Source: JBDSWU01 sp038230395 (lineage in GTDB: Bacteria; Patescibacteriota; Saccharimonadia; Saccharimonadales; UBA4665). From it: a stretch of 64,000 bases of DNA. A program made the translations under genes and the position numbers. The stretch lies in assembly GCA_038230395.1 (NCBI GenBank), contig JBBRNI010000005.1, forward strand, positions 1 through 64,000. Reading direction: 5' to 3'. The notes under the pieces were generated by a model, which was not told where the DNA came from, did no database searches, and was given only the letters and a program-made list of their open reading frames with translations. Below, piece after piece: positions 60,171 through 64,000 of this stretch. How positions within the stretch are numbered: the first letter of the stretch is position 1; every line of letters begins with the position of its first letter.

Positions 60171-60800
60171 CTACAGATCAATATCGAGTGGAAGACCGGT
60201 TTCGGGTTTGAGGAAAGTGATACCCTGAGCTTTTAATATTGCTTCAAAATGATCGTAAGTTTGCATGCGGGCTTCATCTCGCCAATGCCAATCATGGATC
60301 GGGATGATGTATTCTGGCTTAAATTCAAGGGCTATTTTGAGCGCCTTGACGCTAGTGCCCCATGGACCAGTCATAGGCAGGGCGAGTATTGCCTTGGTTT
60401 CGCTAAAACTATGACTATCTCCCGGGTGAGTTAGCTGATCCATATAATGTACCCCAATTTCTTCTGGCTGCGGATACATAGGCTCTACTGATTCGTGTGG
60501 CGAATCGAAAATTTCAATGCCGGGCGACGAGTTATCAGTAGCGCTGATACCTAGCTTTGCCAGTGCCACCACGACTTCTGTAGGCGCAGTTATGAGCGCA
60601 CCTGGAAATTGGACCAGTAGTGACTGTACAAAGCTTGGGCTAAAGTGGTCACCATGCTCATGGGTAATGATAATGTCGTCAAGTTGCATCAGCTGGTCAA
60701 CCGGAAAAGATGATTCACTCATCATACCGGGGTCAAAAACCGCTGTTCTATCGGGTGTTTCAACTAGTAAACACGAGTGAACGTATTTAGTTACTTTCAT
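60171..60800 (-). CDS. Metallo-beta-lactamase-fold hydrolase
   Basis: 209 residues. Zinc-binding THEHGDH (about 47-53), a GDSHSF strand with another ligand, and a late PIHDWHW give a complete MBL site. The overall look is that of UlaG/YcbL-like small MBL hydrolases; the substrate is unknown. GGAG lies 8 nt before the ATG at 60800. Alone between a small membrane protein and a flavodoxin-like gene. Confidence 0.82.
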   Translation of the reverse strand: MKVTKYVHSCLLVETPDRTAVFDPGMMSESSFPVDQLMQLDDIIITHEHGDHFSPSFVQSLLVQFPGALITAPTEVVVALAKLGISATDNSSPGIEIFDSPHESVEPMYPQPEEIGVHYMDQLTHPGDSHSFSETKAILALPMTGPWGTSVKALKIALEFKPEYIIPIHDWHWRDEARMQTYDHFEAILKAQGITFLKPETGLPLDIDL

Positions 60801-60881
60801 TATATGTATCTCCATTAATCTAAATAGTAAAACTATTTATAACAGATGAAGTCGTTATGCTTTGTAAAAATATTGACAGCG

Positions 60882-61613
60882 TTAGCGGTATTCTGGGTTT
60901 TCAAAGTCAAATCGAGCGCCCGCGTCCCACTTAGAGCGCTGATTACCATATGCTGGAATGCCGCCGTTGTCTTTAAGCATTTTGGCCATGTGCATTATAT
61001 TCCAAGTCATAAACGTCGTATTGCGGTTAGTAAAGTCGTTATCAAGACCCTCAAAACTGCCATCTTCACGCTTATCACCATAGCTGGGGCCCGGGCCGGC
61101 TTCGCCGATCCAACCGGCATCAGCCTGTGGCGGAATCGTGCAACCAAGGTGTTGCAAACTATACAAAGTGTTCATTGTACAATGCTTGATGCCGTCCTCG
61201 TTACCAGTTATGAGTGACCCACCCACCTTGCCGTAATAAGCGTACTGACCCTGCGCATTAAGTAAGCTACTACATCCGTACAGTCGCTCAATCACTTTCT
61301 TGGTCATTGAGCTATTATCACCCAGCCAAATCGGCCCTGCTAGAACCAATATATCAGCTGCCTCAACACGTTTATAAATTTCGGGCCATGCATCTGTCTC
61401 GGCACCGTGCTCACGCATATCAGGATAAACGCCGGTGGCAATGTCGTGGTCAATAACCCGAATTATCTCTGTTTCAACACCATGCTTTTGCATGATATCA
61501 GTACTTATCTTAATTAGCAGATCGGTGTGGCTGGCAGCCGGTGATTTGGTTAGAGTGCCATTAAAAAATATCGCTTTGAGACCTGAGAAATCGTAATCAG
61601 TAACTTCTGACAT
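60882..61613 (-). CDS. Flavodoxin/NADPH-dependent FMN reductase-like protein
   Basis: 243 residues with a flavodoxin-like fold: KAIFFNGTLTKSPAASHTD for the FMN phosphate loop (about 13-31), and ILVLAGPIWLGDNSSMTKK and GSLITGNEDGIKH as the other FMN loops. This matches the NAD(P)H:FMN reductase/WrbA-like superfamily. An oxidoreductase role in redox balance is probable. AGGAG precedes the ATG. Confidence 0.82.
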   Translation of the reverse strand: MSEVTDYDFSGLKAIFFNGTLTKSPAASHTDLLIKISTDIMQKHGVETEIIRVIDHDIATGVYPDMREHGAETDAWPEIYKRVEAADILVLAGPIWLGDNSSMTKKVIERLYGCSSLLNAQGQYAYYGKVGGSLITGNEDGIKHCTMNTLYSLQHLGCTIPPQADAGWIGEAGPGPSYGDKREDGSFEGLDNDFTNRNTTFMTWNIMHMAKMLKDNGGIPAYGNQRSKWDAGARFDFENPEYR

Positions 61614-61686
61614 AATAAACTCCTATTAATATGCTCAGTGTAATAAATTTCTGGGTAATTTAACAGTAAATGATCTCGCTCGTGGG

Positions 61687-62280
61687 CTATTTCTTTTTGC
61701 GATCGTGATAAGTCAGCTGGCGGCGCAGGGTGTCTAACCGGACTATTTTGTCATCAAAACCTTTTAATAGGCTGGAATACTGCCAATTTGGAGTTAAGAT
61801 ATTAGCGAGTTTACCCTGCTCTTCTAAGTACTCTATGAGAGTAAAAAAGTCGCCGTCGCCAGACACAATGATGGCTTTATCATAATGTGGGAATTCCTTC
61901 ATGGCATACAACACCAAGTCAGCGTCAATATTGCCCTTGATAGCTGGCTTGTCCTTTTCATCAGCCTCTTTTTTTGCCCTTTGCTCAGGGGTTTGAGCGG
62001 CTAGTTGCTCGGCGGTGAGTTCATCGGGGTGTATCATCGCCACATCGAGGGTTGGCTTGAGTACAATTAGAAACCCTAGTTCGTACATGTACTCATATAG
62101 CTGCTCGTTTTCGGCCATGTAACCGATGAACATATAGGCATTAGTAACGCCGTATTCGTCTAACAAAAATTTGCGGAATTTACGCCAGTCTAGCTTCCAG
62201 CCCATGCGTTGGGTACCGAGGTTAAGGTTCTGGCTGTCGATAAAAGCGTAGACAGTAGGCTTCTTAGGTGGTCTTGGCAT
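61687..62280 (-). CDS. NYN-domain (LabA/DUF88) protein
   Basis: 197 residues of the NYN/PIN-like nuclease superfamily. Acidic residues for metal binding lie in AFIDSQNLN (about 11-19), GNIDADLVLYAM and IIVSGDGDFFTLIEYL. The middle contains a Glu/Lys/Ala-rich helical insert (about 100-120). Members are predicted or proven ribonucleases; target RNA unknown. TAGACT 6 nt before the ATG implies a leaderless message. Confidence 0.88.
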   Translation of the reverse strand: MPRPPKKPTVYAFIDSQNLNLGTQRMGWKLDWRKFRKFLLDEYGVTNAYMFIGYMAENEQLYEYMYELGFLIVLKPTLDVAMIHPDELTAEQLAAQTPEQRAKKEADEKDKPAIKGNIDADLVLYAMKEFPHYDKAIIVSGDGDFFTLIEYLEEQGKLANILTPNWQYSSLLKGFDDKIVRLDTLRRQLTYHDRKKK

Positions 62281-62286
62281 ACCTCT

Positions 62287-62292
62287 AGTCTA
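62287..62292 (-). promoter_or_regulatory. Leaderless -10 box (NYN protein)
   Basis: TAGACT on the minus strand followed by 6 nt and ATG at 62280. Confidence 0.6.
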
Positions 62293-62297
62293 CCCTA

Positions 62298-62837
62298 TCA
62301 ATGACGTAATAGCCTATATCTGGCTGGGCGATAATAGCTAGCTACCTGCTTTGCTTGAAGCCCAATGACCACGACTGCTGGTAAATAAATCACCATACCA
62401 AGGCCATACGGCGTCTTAATCCAGCTCAATAGTTTGCCAAGTCCTGGGGCTACCGCCCAGACTTGGCCAACCAATATTGAACTGTCTATAGGCGGATCTA
62501 CAGTCGATACAGCATCCCCTTTGGTTCTGAGACGCGTTACACCTCCCGATACCTGCTTGGAGATGATCCTGTGGCTGATGATTACCCTAGGATCATGTAG
62601 GCTGTGGTAGCTGATGATATCACCGACTTTGAGCTGAGACGGCAGCACCCTCCAAGCGATAACGGCGTCGCCTGGTCGAAACACTGGTGTCATACTGCCC
62701 GTTTGGACGCTCAGCACCACTCCGCCTCGCCGCTCGAAACGAAGGCCGACGCTGATAGCAACGGCTATCGTAGCGATTAAGCCGATATTGAGGGCTCGCC
62801 TGACAGAAACGGCAAGCACATTTGTTGGCAATGACAT
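62298..62837 (-). CDS. Signal peptidase I, SipW/ER type
   Basis: 179 residues with a membrane segment at each end (about 10-30 and 148-168). VQTGSMTPVFRPGD holds the catalytic Ser (about 42), and VIISHRIISK supplies His in place of the usual Lys, as in SipW and archaeal/ER signal peptidases. The gene lies 17 nt after the TasA-like gene on the same strand, so it probably processes that protein, as SipW does TasA in Bacillus. Confidence 0.85.
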   Translation of the reverse strand: MSLPTNVLAVSVRRALNIGLIATIAVAISVGLRFERRGGVVLSVQTGSMTPVFRPGDAVIAWRVLPSQLKVGDIISYHSLHDPRVIISHRIISKQVSGGVTRLRTKGDAVSTVDPPIDSSILVGQVWAVAPGLGKLLSWIKTPYGLGMVIYLPAVVVIGLQAKQVASYYRPARYRLLRH

Positions 62838-62854
62838 TGCGCAGTAACCCCACC

Positions 62855-63442
62855 CTAATTGACCGCCGTGGCGTCAAAGTTGAAGATTAAGTTACCAATA
62901 TTCGCACTTGAGCCGCTTGTAGCATCGCTCTCTAACATAATCTGCATGGCGAAGCCGGCGTTGCCACCCGCATTGACATGATTGAGACCTCCGCCTATCA
63001 GAGCAATCCCCCCTGTAGCACTAGCTGCCACTAAATCTTTCAAGGTAATGTTCTGTAAAGCGCCCCCGCCAAATGGCAGCAAAATTACATGAACTTTAGT
63101 CAAATCAACATTATTTGGATTACTGAGTGCTTCATTGACACTGATTTTAGCGGCTAGCGCAACCGATCCAGTATTCTGTAAATATATTGGATTGCCATTT
63201 GTCGGCGTTGGTGAGCCACCAGGAATAAGATTGTTGTACGTATAACCATCAACTACAGTGGCATAGGAAATGTTGTCTTTACTAATTTTGAGCTCGGCCA
63301 TTGCAGTTGCCAGGCTATTACCTTTTAGGACCACTTGCTGGCTTTGTAATGCCGCAAAGGTAACGCCCGTGACTAGCACCATGACCGCCGTGATGATACC
63401 CATGGCCTGCACGAGTGGTCGCATCGTTTCTAGTTTGTACAT
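62855..63442 (-). CDS. TasA/camelysin-like exported protein (probable SipW substrate)
   Basis: 195 residues: signal peptide (about 9-32, ending VTFAAL), then a beta-rich exported domain with LKGNSLATAMAELKIS, IYLQNTGSVALAAKISV and a C-terminal IGNLIFNFDATAVN. The short signal followed by a jelly-roll-like domain matches the TasA/CotN/alternate-signal family in style, but identity is low by eye. GAGGAG precedes the ATG. In Bacillus such pairs build extracellular fibres; that role here is inferred from the SipW-type neighbour. Confidence 0.6.
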   Translation of the reverse strand: MYKLETMRPLVQAMGIITAVMVLVTGVTFAALQSQQVVLKGNSLATAMAELKISKDNISYATVVDGYTYNNLIPGGSPTPTNGNPIYLQNTGSVALAAKISVNEALSNPNNVDLTKVHVILLPFGGGALQNITLKDLVAASATGGIALIGGGLNHVNAGGNAGFAMQIMLESDATSGSSANIGNLIFNFDATAVN

Positions 63443-63634
63443 GTGTTATTTGCTCCTCGTTTAGTTAGTTGCGCAATCATGGCAAACTAGCTTGTTCAAA
63501 GTCAACAAAACCGTCGTTCTTATTTACAACAAGCTGATTTTATGTTTAAGCTTGAGCTTAATGCGGATCTGTTATTTGAAACCTTGAGCGGCTTGGAATG
63601 ATTTAATCTAAAGTTAATATTTGAAAATAATAGA

Positions 63635-64000
63635 TTATTGTTTTTGAGACTTGTGCGTCGTGATAATTGCTAAGATATCGTCACCATAAGTAGCAACTTT
63701 TTGTGGACCGAAGCCAGCTACACCGAGTAGTTCCTGCTTGGTTGTTGGTTGAGAGGCGGCTAAAGCCATCAAGGCGTTATTATGAGCCACGATAAAGGGA
63801 GCAACCTTGTCTTCCCTAGCTCGAATTAGCCGCCATTGTTTCAGCGTATCAAATAATAATTGGTCGGCAGCTACAGCTGAAGCCACAGTCGTGGCCACAG
63901 GTTCGGCAGCGATGTCTTCGGTGGTTTCAGCAAGCGTGGCCGAAGCCTTACGTAGTTCACGATCAAGTTCAAAAATCTGCGGGTGCATCTGCAACGCAGT
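63635..64000 (-). CDS. HRDC-domain protein, partial (C-terminal part)
   Basis: The frame is open through the window edge, so only the C-terminal 122 residues are seen. LLFDTLKQWRLIRAREDKVA, PFIVAHNNALMALA and GVAGFGPQKVATYGDDILAII form an HRDC domain, a DNA-binding unit at the C-terminus of RecQ and some UvrD/Rep-like helicases. The upstream MHPQIFELDRELRKA resembles a linker of such helicases. The full gene probably encodes a helicase. Confidence 0.7.
   Translation of the reverse strand, partial: TALQMHPQIFELDRELRKASATLAETTEDIAAEPVATTVASAVAADQLLFDTLKQWRLIRAREDKVAPFIVAHNNALMALAASQPTTKQELLGVAGFGPQKVATYGDDILAIITTHKSQKQ

Noticed and set aside
1..64000. UGA recoded as glycine (Gracilibacteria-type code)
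   Set aside because: TGA ends several genes at expected positions (for example 1716-1718 minus and 25173-25175), and core proteins read through correctly with the standard code.
1..64000. CRISPR array or cas genes
   Set aside because: No regularly spaced direct repeats and no Cas-like proteins were seen.

Overview
The window reads as a chromosomal segment of a Patescibacteria (CPR) bacterium, most likely of the Saccharibacteria (TM7) type. This is inferred from gene content: a reduced dcw cluster (mraZ, rsmH, ftsL, ftsI, mraY, ftsW, murG, ftsQ) without mur ligases between the genes, a sigma-region-4/HARE-HTH fusion protein, an unusually long sortase, PEGA and DUF3048 membrane proteins, and many short hypothetical surface proteins. 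UGA serves as a normal stop in several genes, so the UGA=Gly code of Gracilibacteria/Absconditabacteria does not apply.

Layout. 1-480: intergenic DNA carrying copy A of a dispersed repeat. 484-2600: MacB-like ABC exporter. 2741-8723: tRNA-Ser, a nucleotide-kinase-like protein, exonuclease III, Nudix, alpha/beta hydrolase, HAD phosphatase, a YjeF-C-like protein and a secreted Cys/His-rich protein. 9703-14715: a compact (~5 kb) integrated element bounded by an 11-bp repeat of the 3' end of tRNA-Leu, with a PLD-like protein, a HepT/MntA toxin-antitoxin operon with an XRE regulator, a VirD4/TraG-like ATPase and a recombinase remnant. 14928-23872: sortase, PEGA/propeller protein, GltX, DUF3048 protein, histidine kinase and receiver. 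24186-26425: a four-gene mutasome-like cassette (two paralogous small proteins, a UmuD-like protein lacking its catalytic residues, a Y-family polymerase). 27736-34408: a cell-surface region with an Asn/Ser/Thr-rich repeat protein, a cohesin-domain membrane protein, a dockerin-ended fibronectin-repeat protein and a truncated GH26 gene. 34444-41941: lipid kinase, tRNA-Glu, a second kinase/receiver pair, an RluB-like synthase, Der and Pth. 41942-42934: non-coding DNA with a strongly structured RNA candidate and copy B of the dispersed repeat. 43172-49807: TopA, a 767-residue orphan, the sigma4/HARE protein and a PRTase-like protein. 50457-59052: the dcw cluster on the minus strand. 59249-64000: small membrane proteins, MBL-fold hydrolase, flavodoxin-like protein, NYN nuclease-like protein, a SipW-type signal peptidase with a TasA-like partner, and an HRDC-domain fragment cut by the window end.

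A recurring feature is a TANNNT box ending 6-8 nt before the start codon of about 17 genes, which would give leaderless mRNAs. I used it to choose starts for several genes. The systems most worth follow-up are the mutasome cassette, the cohesin/dockerin pair, the tRNA-Leu element, the structured RNA at 41945-42271, the dispersed repeat pair and the apparent AUU start of murG. All assignments come from reading the sequence and remembered family motifs; no database search was run.
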